A stretch of DNA of 64,000 nucleotides from Branchiostoma floridae (taxonomy: Eukaryota > Chordata > Leptocardii > Amphioxiformes > Branchiostomatidae): contig NC_049981.1 in assembly GCF_000003815.2 (NCBI RefSeq), positions 2,071,973 to 2,135,972 on the forward strand, written 5' to 3'. The number at the start of each line of letters is the position of its first letter. The stretch's first letter is position 1. A model generated the notes under the pieces. It was given only the letters and a program-made list of their open reading frames with translations. It was not told the origin of the DNA and did not search any database. Positions 37,103 through 47,606 of this stretch are shown piece after piece. The position numbers were made by a program, and so were the translations under genes.

Positions 37103-37561
37103 AGTCTCGTAGCATTCCCAACCTATATACTTAAAAGTGATTGCTTGTTTATATGGCATATTACAACGTATGTATTGCGGATAGTGTGGTGGTATACAAT
37201 ATTGTAGCAAGATATTTACATATAACAGTTTGAACTGTATTAATATATGCTATACGTTGAGCTGAAATAAATACCTTAATATTGCTATCATATAAAAGTG
37301 ATTTCAGCTTTCTGAACTCCTGTCAGTTCCTTACACAAGCTATAAGTTAGTTATGGCATCTTTTCAAGACTGCTACACAATTTTACAAACGCACCTATGT
37401 CTTCACCATTGCACCTTTTTAAAAGCTTGATACACAAATTGTGCAAAAAGTTATACATTCGTATTGTAGTCCTTTTTCCAAACGCATAGTCAAAGAATTT
37501 TGTCAAATCAGGGATGCTCTGAAAGTAGAAAAATTATAAAGGGCTCTTTGCACTTTTGACC

Positions 37562-40500
37562 CTACGGACTCTGGTCCTCCCAGTATTGCGAATATACTGA
37601 GAAGGTTGAAGCGCCCTCTTCCTGGTCATCGCCGTACTGCAGGACATCACTCAAGCTGACCGGCGAGAACAAAACAGCGCACACGAGAACCGCGAAACTC
37701 ATAACGACAACCCAAAACACTGGTCTCTTCAGAAGCCGTAGTGCACTGGCACCGAGTCTGTATCCACGATTGTACGTTCTCCGTTCCTCTATGGAGTTTG
37801 GCCGGTTGTTGTTGTTATTGGTAGAAGGAACGTCCTTGGTGATTGAGAGCTGACCGACCTTGATCTTGGAGTTCAGGACCTTGGAAGACGTGAACTTGAA
37901 GTTGGGGAGTGGGCAGGAGTAGACAGTGTCCATCTTCAGAGCGGAGAGTTTGTGCTTGGAGTCCAGGATGTCGGCTGCGTCGTCTGCGGCCACAGCAGCC
38001 TCGGCTCTGTTCAAGGTCAACATCAAACCTCCCAGGTCCTGTTCGATCTGTGAGGACAAAATCACGTGATGCTTCTTAGTTTCTTCAACTTCCATGTAAA
38101 GAGCAAGGTTCATCTTCAGTCTCCTTAGAAGGAGCAAGATTTCGAACTATGTCACATTTCAAAAGTGCGGGTCCCGGCCGGGCAGCTTTCTAGAACGAAA
38201 CGTATGATATAAAAGTCACCAAACTCTGAGAGTAGTCGTGGACATTATTTGCATATATATTTATGCATATCTTTCTATTCTTCGTTTAAACAAACAACCC
38301 GGCCGGCCCAGGTTTAGAAATGTGACGTTAACCTTATAGTCTAACCTCCGAATAAGGAGCGAGACAGCCCCTTCCCTCCCGGTCTTGCCCAAAACAGAGA
38401 GGAAAAGCCTGGTTGTATTTTGCACCACCATTTAAACTACACTGGGATCCAGATTTTGAGCAAGGGCCTACAGAGATTCCATTCGGCAACCAAGGCATGT
38501 CTTCGCGCGTCTGGCTCCCAAGGTACTTTTTTTAAACAAGAGTCTATGGTAGGCATGATAATCAAGCTTCTACCAATACCAGGCTACACATGTCGTCGGA
38601 AAATAGTAGAAATTGGCCAAATAGATAGATAACACACCAGAGGACTTGGCCAGCCAAACAGCTACAAACCCAACTTTTGTGTGTTATCACATTTCCCCAC
38701 CTTTCCCTCATCATGCGTAGTGATCTCGTTCCCATGCCCCACCTGAGTTCTGACGTCAGCGATGACGTTTCTGGCTGCCTGGTGACTCGTGTCCAGGTCC
38801 TGCAGCAGCGCCACCTTCTCCTTCGCGATGGCGTCGATCAACTTCTCGGTCGCTTCCTGGATGCTCTTTTTCGCGCGTTCCTGGAAAATGGAAGTACGGT
38901 AAATGGAAAATGGTATACGTCATCCACTCTGTACCTTTACGTCATTTGCCTTGAAGGATATAGCCTATTGTATATGAATGAGAAAATGCTTATGAAGCTG
39001 AAGTATACAATTTCTAACATAGTATTTGCAAGAACTTGATGTTGTTTAAAGGTCCACATTTCAGTTATTCTACTGTTTCTACACAAAGTAGCGTGCCTTT
39101 TTCATAAGCCGGCTGAAATCTAAACTGAGTATGCACAGGGAAACGCATGGAGGAGGGCCCCAATGCCCTTTTGCGTAGAGCGTAATCGGGCGTTTTAATT
39201 TTACGTAGAGCGTAGACGGATAGCTTAATTCAACGTAGAGCGTAATCGGTGCATTTTGCGTAGAGCGTAATTGACTCTTTTCATTCTACGTAATACGTTG
39301 TAGCTCCCAAGAATTTACCGTAAAACGTAAAGGATGAATTGTGCATATAGCGTAATCAAACCTGCCCTAACCATTGCTCTAAGTCCCGTCAAAATGCAGG
39401 AAACTGCGTTTCAGAGGGTCAAGATTTCAAAATTTCCGTGGACCTCCTTTGCGACGCCCCGCACAATCTGTGTAACATTTGGTCTTAGTGGTAGGACTTG
39501 GGCATTTATCTATACGTCAGTATGACGCGTCTATGCTATACACTCTCACAATAAACCAAGGACCAGGGTTCAGTATACAGTTTGATGTGACCTTTATTTA
39601 TACTACGACTCGATACATATATATATATAGACAAGTGAATGGATATAAGTAATACAAGATAAGATACCTGGACAGATGCGAGTGGATGATACTAAGTAAC
39701 CCGGTTAACTAAACTACGACGGCGGAAGATGCGCTTGTCCTTGTCTCTCTGAGTCTGCTTCTTCTAGTCTATCAAGCGCGTATCGCGCCTTATATTACTT
39801 CAATTGGAGGCGGAGCTTACGCGAGCGCTGCGGGGCGTGGCCTAGTTGACGTCAGGGCGCGCCCATGGTCACGTGCTCTCACAACGTGACCCCCTGGGCC
39901 GCCCAACGTAATATCAGACTTGCTACATCTGCGCTCTCGGCGACATGGTAAAATATGTTGGGGCGTCGCCCTCAAAATTTTAAACTGTATTCTTAATAGA
40001 AATGGCATTAAAGATTCGTCGATGAAGGTTAGACATCCAGGTAATAAGATACGCCAAAACAGTTACTTCAGCAAAATCATATCCTGTTTTTGGCGGCATT
40101 AAGTATTGCCTAGGAAAATATGTTGGGGGGGGCGGGGGCGGGGGGGAGGAAGCAAGCTGAAACTTTGTGTATTTTTGATGATGCAAATTTCATAAAATCG
40201 AGCTAGTCTAACGGCAAAATTTACCCCTGAAGATGCGAGAAACGGCGTTTCAGAGAGTCCCGATTTCAAAATTTTGCCAGACCTCCCTGTCCCGCGTCTA
40301 CGGCACAGAACAATATGTTGAGGGAGCGTCGCTCTCAAAAATCTTTTAAACAAATAGAAATTTTACTATCGTACTTAGCTTAGTTAACAAGCAGAATGTG
40401 GCCCCCAAATGCAGGAAATGACGTTTTAGACGGTCAAGATTTCCAAATTTTCTCCGGACCTCCCAAGCGATGACTTGCGCCTCGGGCGCTCACAACGACA

Positions 40501-43500
40501 TGGTGAGAATTTGTGTGGGTCGCCCTCAAACATCTCTTTCTTGACAAACATGGCATAAAGTTTAGCAGTCTTCCAGCAAAATTTGTCCCTAAAAATACAG
40601 AAGATGGCGTTTCAGAGGGTGAAGATTTCGAAATTTCCCTAGACTAACCTTGCGACAGCTCGCACCTTCGGTACTCGAAATCCTGAAAATATTTTGAGGG
40701 CATCCCCCTCGCTAAAACTATGTGTCTTTCTAACGGAATTGCCATCAAACTTAGCTTTGTCTGGCAGCAAATTTGCCTGTCAAAACACGGGATAAGGCGT
40801 TTTAGAGGGTCAAGATTTCAAATTTTCCCGGGGGAGCATGCCCCCCTAGGATTGACGGGTTGCGTCAAAGGCGCTACATCTGCTGCAAAATTCTGTCAGG
40901 AAAAGATCGTCCCCCAAAACAATATTTCCTGCCGCCTCTGGAGGAGATGCCCCTACTGTGCTTGGTGATAATAAATTCCACTCCGCGATAGTTCTGGGAA
41001 AGTACGAATTTTTGAACACATCAATTCTAGGTTGGTAACTCTGGTACTTGAAGGCATGACTGTTTCTTGTTCTTTTTTGAGCTGGTATTAGATACTCACA
41101 AGTCGGTAAGTCCACCAGTTTATTGGTCATTTTGTACATCATGAAAAGTCTGGACATTTTCCTTCTGTCTTCAAGTGACATCCACTGCAGTTCTGTTTTC
41201 ATTTCTAGTCTGCAAGAAAAAGTTGCCCCTCAAATGCAGGAAATAGCGTTTCAGAGGGTCAAGATTTCAAAATTTTCCCGGGGAGCATGCCCCCGGATCC
41301 CCCTAAGATCGTCGTGCCTTCGGCGCTCAAGATGATAAAAATTCGGTCAGCAATATTGCGCCCCCGCGTTAGAAATTTGCTGCCACCGCCTCTGCCCCCG
41401 GTTACCATGAATACTTTTAACGGCATTTTGTACCATCTTTGACACAAACGCTCAGTCGCTCGGTGATGAGTTCTGCATAACGTGTGGGGAAGCTTTTGAA
41501 TTTAGCGTAGGGCGTAGAGAGGCTTCATGAATTCAGCGTAATACGTAGCCGGCCATCAGAATTTAGCGTAGAGCGTTGTCGGGACCCCCCCATTGGGGCC
41601 CTCATGGAGGTGGCAATAGCTGCTCACAACTTCGAGGGGTCTTTGCCACGATGCATCTCTCAGTTAGAACCATGAAACGGCTTATGTTCCGATCTGAACC
41701 TTGCCTATGTGCCATGATTGGATAGCTGTAATTACATCATGCAAATTCAAATACACTTTACAACTTGCAGGTTTAACCAATAAGCATGGCGGACAATGCC
41801 CACATCAGAGTCACTTCAGTGCAAACACCTTATAAGGAGCGGCTTCTCACCTGTCTGGCGTTCAGCTCCGTTTCCGTTTCCGCCATTTCCCGCAGTCTTC
41901 CCGTCAGCTCCTGCGTGCGCTTCTTGCCCCTCTCCAGCTGAACTTTCACCTTTGCCCTCTGTTGCTCTAACACGTCACCGAGCCTGGTGACGTTATGATT
42001 TTTGTGGCCGAGGATCATGCACTCGGAGCAGACGGTTTCGTCACAACGGGTGCAGAAATATCTAAAAAATGCAAATAAGCATGACATCACGTAAGTGAAC
42101 GGTACAGGTTTCTGGCCACCTTTGACCTCTGACGTCAGGTGGTCATGATTGGTCAGATACACCGTATTTGGTCTTAAAAATCCCGCTGAAATTCATTTGA
42201 ATTTTGTCATTGTTATGATTCGAAGGCTTCGGACCAAAGCCCATTTTATTAGAAAACAGAACAACAGCAATAAAACAACCAATAGAATGAAAAGAATTTA
42301 AAAGAAAACAACAGTAACGCACCTTAGCTGTTCCCCCTCGTGAGTGGAACATTCCCGCCCCTCCCTGCGCATGCCCAGTTCCCTGACCTCCAGTTCCCTC
42401 CGTTCAGACAGCACCTGCCTCAGGTTACTGACCCAGAAGTTCTCAGGTAGCCCGCGAACACCTGGAACAAAGAAAAACTTTGTCCTGAGATGCCCAACTC
42501 CTGTGACCTGCATATAAGCTGTAGCGTAGTGTATAACTAGTTAAAACCAGCAGAAAGATATCTGAAAAGGGTGTCAAAGATGGCACCATGAAAACTTGTA
42601 AATGACTTTCAAAAATTAGAGCTGACCTTGGTACTTCAGTGGTTTGACTGCAATAATTTTACCTGGCAGAAAGGTCATTTATAATACTGAAAGTAAACCT
42701 TCTGATGACCCAAATGGACAAGGAAACTGTCTCGCCATATTTCAGGCATACTAAACTATCGTTATCAACAGCATCAGTTAAGCTAAAAATATCACAGAAT
42801 CATCATAAACTCAACTGGTAAAGGAACGTACATAGCGCCAAATATGGAAAAGTGCGAGAACGTCTGAACCCCCAAAGCTGTCGTCATTTTGTTTAGTCTC
42901 TTTGTACGTTTGCCAATTTTGTATAGCCCTGTTAGTTGGCCCCTCAAGGACCTCTATTGACTCTCTAATCTGTGACGTTGAAAACAGCTTCAGAATCTTA
43001 ACACAAACACTCAAGAAAGTTAGTTTAAGCCGGGCTAAATTGACTTAACGCCCAAGTTTTGTCTCTGCCACAACTTGACTCCTATTTTGTTCGAAAAACA
43101 ATCACGCAACTGTTATAAACTTATATAATTACCTGCAAAGGAAGACTAAAGGATCTAAATATAGCAGTACCAAAACTATCTCTTTAGCACATGTATCATA
43201 CTATATCGGAGTTGCTGTGAAAACTAAAACATTTGAACTGAACTAACCTCCTTGCCGGTTGCACGTAGTACTACGTTTTGTACAAACCCCAGTCTCGTTA
43301 GGTAATCCCTACATTCCTCGCGCCTTCAAACACGCCAGCTCACATACCGCGACTAAACACATACACGACAAGAAACCTGAACCGGCCAAAGAAAGACTTC
43401 GTGATTTCTTAGGGATAATGACTGTACGTCTTGGGGATGAAGGCACGTTTGCGGAAAGTCTTGAATACGTCTTGGGTTGGGGATATGTCTTCGTGCAATG

Positions 43501-44409
43501 TCTTCGTGGTAGTGAGTTCGTTATGTGAATGTGGCACAAGTCAACGAATAATAGGAAATACGATAAATCAAGAGTATAGAGGCTAAAACTGCAATTTTAG
43601 TCACAAGCTCTTAGAGTATGGTATTTGGATATTATTTCTTTAGTCTGTAGAGATCGACAGTTGACTTTAAAAGTCTGCAAGTGATTCAAATATGTGTTTG
43701 TTTTCTTATAATGTCCAGTTAAAGATATGTAGACCAACCGTCAATAGGATTCAACACAAGGCATCTGAAATATTACAGCATATCCCCGACTGTCCCTATT
43801 AAAGGCAGTCCTAATTATAAATGCACGATCGGGAATGTGTCAAGAATTATCTGATTGAAGCATTAAATGACTACTACTAGCTCTTAGCAGACTGTGCCCG
43901 TCGTCTTCCTTTCAACAGTTAGAATATTTTCCACCCCACCATGCCTTGTGGACAGTTCTATCTCACAGAACAAGTGAGCTTCTGACTTCTCAAGATTCTT
44001 GCATAAACAAATCTCACACATTTCATTGAGACATATTCACCTGTGTCTGGAATTTTGACGCCCTTTCTACAGTTAGGGCAAAACATAGAGATTCTCCAGC
44101 CCACCATGCCTTGCAAACAGTCTTCACAGAACGAATGAGCTTCTGACTACTTGTACTATAAACAGATCTTACAAATTTCTTAGAGACATATTCACCTGTG
44201 TCTGGAAGTTTGACGTCCTTTCTACAGTTGGGACATGACATGGATATCCTCCAACCCACCATGCCCTGTAGACAGTCCTCACAGAACGAATGGGCGCACG
44301 GCAGTAGTTTGGGCCGCGTATACGTATCAAGACAGATGCCACACGTTAGCATCTCGTTCCCAGAACCGCTCGACGACGTCCTCGAGCGTCCGCCAACCGC
44401 CGCCGCCAT
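37562..44409 (-). CDS. TRIM13/TRIM59-like E3 ubiquitin ligase: RING, B-box 2, coiled coil, C-terminal TM
   Basis: Spliced minus-strand CDS: exons 44196-44409, 42323-42461, 41851-42061, 38743-38880, 37562-38047; 395 codons plus TAG, all GT-AG, phases 1, 2, 0, 0. The RING is a complete C3HC4: C23, C26, C38, H40, C43, C46, C59, C62. B-box 2 is complete: C109, H112, C121, C124, C129, C132, H137, H140. A coiled coil rich in Glu/Lys/Ala fills exons 3 and 4. A single TM helix at about 343-365 (starting FWVVVMSFAVLVC) lies near the C-terminus, with no SPRY, NHL or filamin domain. RING/B-box/CC/TM with about 400 residues is the layout of vertebrate TRIM13 and TRIM59, ER-anchored ubiquitin ligases. The ATG sits in CAAGATGGCGGC, a TISU/YY1-type start. 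Which of the two vertebrate genes is closer cannot be told here. Confidence 0.9.
38146..38330. mobile_element. MITE, ACGTCACATTTC / CCCGGCCGGGC family, in TRIM intron 4
   Basis: Left TATGTCACATTTCAAAA then GTCCCGGCCGGGCAGC; right CCCGGCCGGCCCAGGTTTAG then AAATGTGACGTTA. It has the same plan and size as 9247-9448 with diverged arms. It starts about 100 bases upstream (minus sense) of the last TRIM exon. Confidence 0.7.
39153..41603. mobile_element. 2.45-kb terminal-inverted-repeat element with internal repeats
   Basis: Ends are GAGGGCCCCAATG on the left and its inverse CATTGGGGCCCTC on the right. ATGGAG is duplicated at 39147-39152 and 41604-41609. Subterminal motifs of the type GCGTAGAGCGTAATCGG recur near both ends (39170-39350 and 41500-41580). 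The centre holds about six diverged copies of a 150-250 bp unit with GCGTTTCAGAGGGTCAAGAT. It has no convincing ORF, so it is non-autonomous. It lies in intron 3 of the TRIM gene and is interrupted by a solo LTR. Confidence 0.8.
39471..39927. mobile_element. Solo LTR nested in the 39153-41603 element
   Basis: The 457-bp block begins TGTAACATTTGG and ends ACTTGCTACA, with TCTG directly repeated at 39467-39470 and 39928-39931. The host repeat unit resumes exactly after it. It contains AATAAA near 39552 and a TATATATATA tract, as LTRs do. No internal retroviral sequence is present. Strand was not assigned. Confidence 0.65.
43890..44160 (-). pseudogene. Tandem decayed copies of the TRIM RING exon 3' half
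   Basis: About 44043-44140 on minus reads SFCEDCLQGMVGWRISMFCP, NCRKGVKIPDT and again a GTGAATATG donor. This is 30 residues nearly identical to the true RING exon, about 153 bp away. A third, more broken copy spans about 43895-43990 with a frame-disrupting indel. The upstream half of the RING (first zinc ligands) is missing in both, so neither can fold alone. Confidence 0.8.
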
Positions 44410-44413
44410 CTTG
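44398..44413 (-). promoter_or_regulatory. TISU/YY1-type start-codon context of the TRIM gene
   Basis: CCAAGATGGCGGCGGC spans the ATG at 44409-44407. It fits the TISU consensus SAASATGGCGGC, which binds YY1 and marks genes with very short 5' leaders. An acceptor-like ttccacag at about 44505 suggests a longer spliced leader also exists. Confidence 0.5.
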
Positions 44414-44554
44414 GATTTGTCCTGGGGTGTCGTTTGATCGTGACGTCACCTTCTGGGAATGTCTGTGCTGAAGTTTTCGCGCCTTCTAAGGCTTGAAGTT
44501 CATTCCTGTGGAAAGAGAAGACTGTAATGTAATCAAGGAACAAAATATACGATA

Positions 44555-44680
44555 CCTAGCTTGAATTTGCCTTGGCTGTCGTTTGATCATGACGTCATCT
44601 TTTAGGAATGTTCCTGTTGATTTGGGCGCCTTCTTACGTAGGTTAAGACTGGAGTTTTGATTCCTGTGAGAAAAGGAGAC
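44555..44680 (-). repeat. Second copy of the TRIM 5' untranslated/exon-1 leader
   Basis: Plus-strand CTTGGCTGTCGTTTGATCAT and ACGTCATCTTTTAGGAATGT parallel 44425-44460 (GGGGTGTCGTTTGATCGTGA and ACGTCACCTTCTGGGAATGT), about 147 bp apart; GGCGCCTTCTTACG parallels CGCGCCTTCTAAGG. Together with the copies at 43890-44160 it shows that tandem duplication touched both sides of exon 1. Confidence 0.65.
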
Positions 44681-46158
44681 GGCGCTGGCATGTTTAATAC
44701 AAAAATATATTCTTTCTTCTTCAGCTTACGAAAAATCAACAACTTCTATGTAGAGTTTTTCTAAGATCATTAATGGTAGTTGGGTTCTAGGAAATATGAA
44801 GTGCCCGATGTTTTTGTCAGAACTAGCTGAAGTAAGCCGCTCACTATTGAAGACAGTTGTTTATCTATTTCATGTTACCTGCATGCCCAAATGTTGGTGA
44901 CCCGTTCAGAACGGTAAAAACAAGAGCCACTGAACCATGATAGTCCGTAAACAGGCTTGTAAGGGGCCGTCACATTCTCAACCAGCTTCGGCCCAATTTG
45001 ATCCAATTTGTAACGATCGCTTGGGACTCGAGTGCATTTTTCGCTTGAAAATCGACCCTATTTGTCGAAAGAAGTAGATTATTTCAAACAGGAGACACAA
45101 TTTCAAAGAACATTTACCATTTAGAAGATCACCGAAGGAAAGAGCAAGAATAGCAAGACTTGGTTTGTGCAGGTTTTAAGGTAGTAGTCCAATGGTTTGC
45201 CACCCTGCCTCTTAAGACAAAGTCGAAGAAGTTGTGACTCTCAATCCAGGCTGTGTCGCCCATCCGACATGCATGCTACTGGAAAGGGTCACAGCCCTGT
45301 TCACTGTGCTTGTCGAAAAGAGCTTGGGGGAATCTCCCAGGTACAATGAACCTATTGTATGCAATGTCCCTTATTATAACTAAGATTGGCTCTTTAGAGA
45401 GCTAAACTGGTTCGAGAACACTCTCCCTTTCTATAGTCCGCCCGTGCCGTAACAAGGTTTTGCCCCGGTGGCGGGGACAGGTCGACCCCAGCCCGCGGGC
45501 ACACCTGTCCTCTCACCTGCTGGGCAACGTGCTGATCTACCTGGTCATCGCCTCACCTGGACAAACCACGATGTGGTGGTGGTCAATACTGTGCCTAGTG
45601 TCTCACAGAGTCTCTATGCGAATTTGACGGAAAATACATTTGTTGTATTTTCTAAAAATTCTGGTACATATCAAGAAATACAAAATATATAACTGAAAAT
45701 ATCAGAAACGCGAATCATGTGGATAGTTTATTGTGATTTAAGAAAAATATCTAAGAAGTAGAGCGGAAGGTTTTGATTGACAGAATTTGTCCACGATAAT
45801 TGTTACCCTTGCCCCATTTGCTCATTGTCCGTATGATAATCATAAGGTGCTAGAATGACGGTTTTTAACGTCCTGGGAGGCCTAGTGTAATCATTTCTGA
45901 ACAACACCCATTTTCAAATATTCCTAACCGTTGCCACATTCCATAACATTAACAGTTCTTGTGCCAAATTTCATACAGATCTCACATCGGGCTGATCCAA
46001 AAATAACGGGGGCGGAGCAATTTAAAGATCAGAAACTAGTGCATGGCCAAAACCTCATTTTGCTCCTCTTTCAACCCCTCCCCTTGAACAGCCCATTTGG
46101 TATACTAGTCTACGAAAGGTGCACCCTACACACTAAACTGGTACGGAGCAGTGTTAGG

Positions 46159-46373
46159 CTAACGTCACATTTCAAAACAAGGCCCAGTAGGGCTGTTTAA
46201 AAAAAACGAAAATAGAATTCTAGAATATAGACGTAAAGATATACACAGATAATGTCCATGGCTAATCTCTTTACCTCTTGAGTAGTTTTTTCTTCTTTTA
46301 TTTCATACTTTTTGTTACCGAAATTTAAAGCTGCCCGGTCGGGCCCCGGTTTGGAAAAGCTAGTGACGTAGTC
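46159..46373. mobile_element. MITE, ACGTCACATTTC / CCCGGTCGGGC family
   Basis: Left TAACGTCACATTTCAAAAC; right GCCCGGTCGGGCCCCGGTTT then TAGTGACGTA. The AT-rich centre matches the centre of the 9247-9448 copy (tcatactttttgttaccg against tcatacttttcgttcccg). Confidence 0.7.
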
Positions 46374-47399
46374 CTCAGGAGTGAATCAACACACACAAGA
46401 CTGTCACCAGACTGTTCACAACTTGCTGGCAGGAACTATCAGACTGCGTAAGTGACAGCTGACACTCATCAAGTCTAACTACAGCACTAATTGTGTATGC
46501 TACACGTAGGTAACTAGTTTCGCAGTAGCCGCGGCTAGTTTCGCAGATACACTTACTAATAGTCTAACACTGTAAGCACAATACGTGTTTCGCATACTTC
46601 AGCCACCATAGCTCCCCTCCCCACTATCTTCTAGACACCACACCTGTGTACCTGTGCAGCTCACCTGATGTACGTCCATACAGGTGACGTCTCTTCGTCC
46701 CAGACGTTCCAGGTGTACTCGGGAAGCGCCGTATGTTGTACCTGCAGACCACAATGGCGGCGGAAGGTTTAAATGCACCAGCCTGCAGTCACCTCTCACC
46801 TCGCCTCTACAGCTGAGCTATTGTTGCGAGTCGAGGCTCTCTTGGAGGTTTTAGAACACATGTAAAGGTAAATTTCTCTCTTTTCTGGGTCATTTTCATG
46901 CCTACCATAGTTATTATGTATGAAAATGTGGATGTATGAATAAATGAGCGTTGTTAAATAAACGAATCGATGAATGCAAACTGTTTGATGGCGTGCCAAC
47001 ATACCCTTTTAGAGCCTCATGCCAGTGCAATGATAAAAGCCGTTATTGTCAGTTAGCCCTGAGGACATGATACAAATAACAGTAGAGTGACTTCAGCATA
47101 GAAGGATCGGATCCGGATGTGGATAGGAACGATGACCTATTTAACATCGGATGTTTGTTTGCGCTGGGTGCACGTGTGATGCATAAAGTGAGCCTACGAA
47201 ATGTTGCTGTGAAAGAATTGAGCATTCATACCTATTCATTCCTACGCAATATGAACTCCCAAGTCGAGGCGCGAGAGGAATCCGCCACGAATAAAGCGTT
47301 CTAACAAATTTTGCAGATCCCTCCCTTCATGATCCTACATCACCTGTGCCAGTCTCATCTACATATCTATGGGGCTTGATTGTGGAACAAACACGATAA

Positions 47400-47606
47400 T
47401 ACCCCTATCGCGTTTGGCGAAAATCGATCGGACGAATCGAGCCTCGCTTATAATAATAACTTTATTGCACAACAGTTGTACAAGGTACAATTGTTTGGGA
47501 CAGAGACGGTTTTCAGGTGAAAAATACCCGCAACCCTCTGTCGATCTTAAATATGGCCAATCTTCCATCGATACGTCCGAAGATCGTGGATAATGTGACA
47601 GGGGTA
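47400..47606. mobile_element. MITE, PIF/Harbinger-like, TAA target duplication
   Basis: Ends are TACCCCTATCGCGTT and AATGTGACAGGGGTA, flanked by TAA at 47397-47399 and 47607-47609. The interior matches the element at 50911-51142 over most of its length. At 207 bp it has no coding capacity. Confidence 0.75.

Noticed and set aside
43259..43528. 89-codon frame in TRIM intron 1
   Set aside because: Starts with a non-ATG codon, lies in an intron on the opposite strand and shows no known motif.
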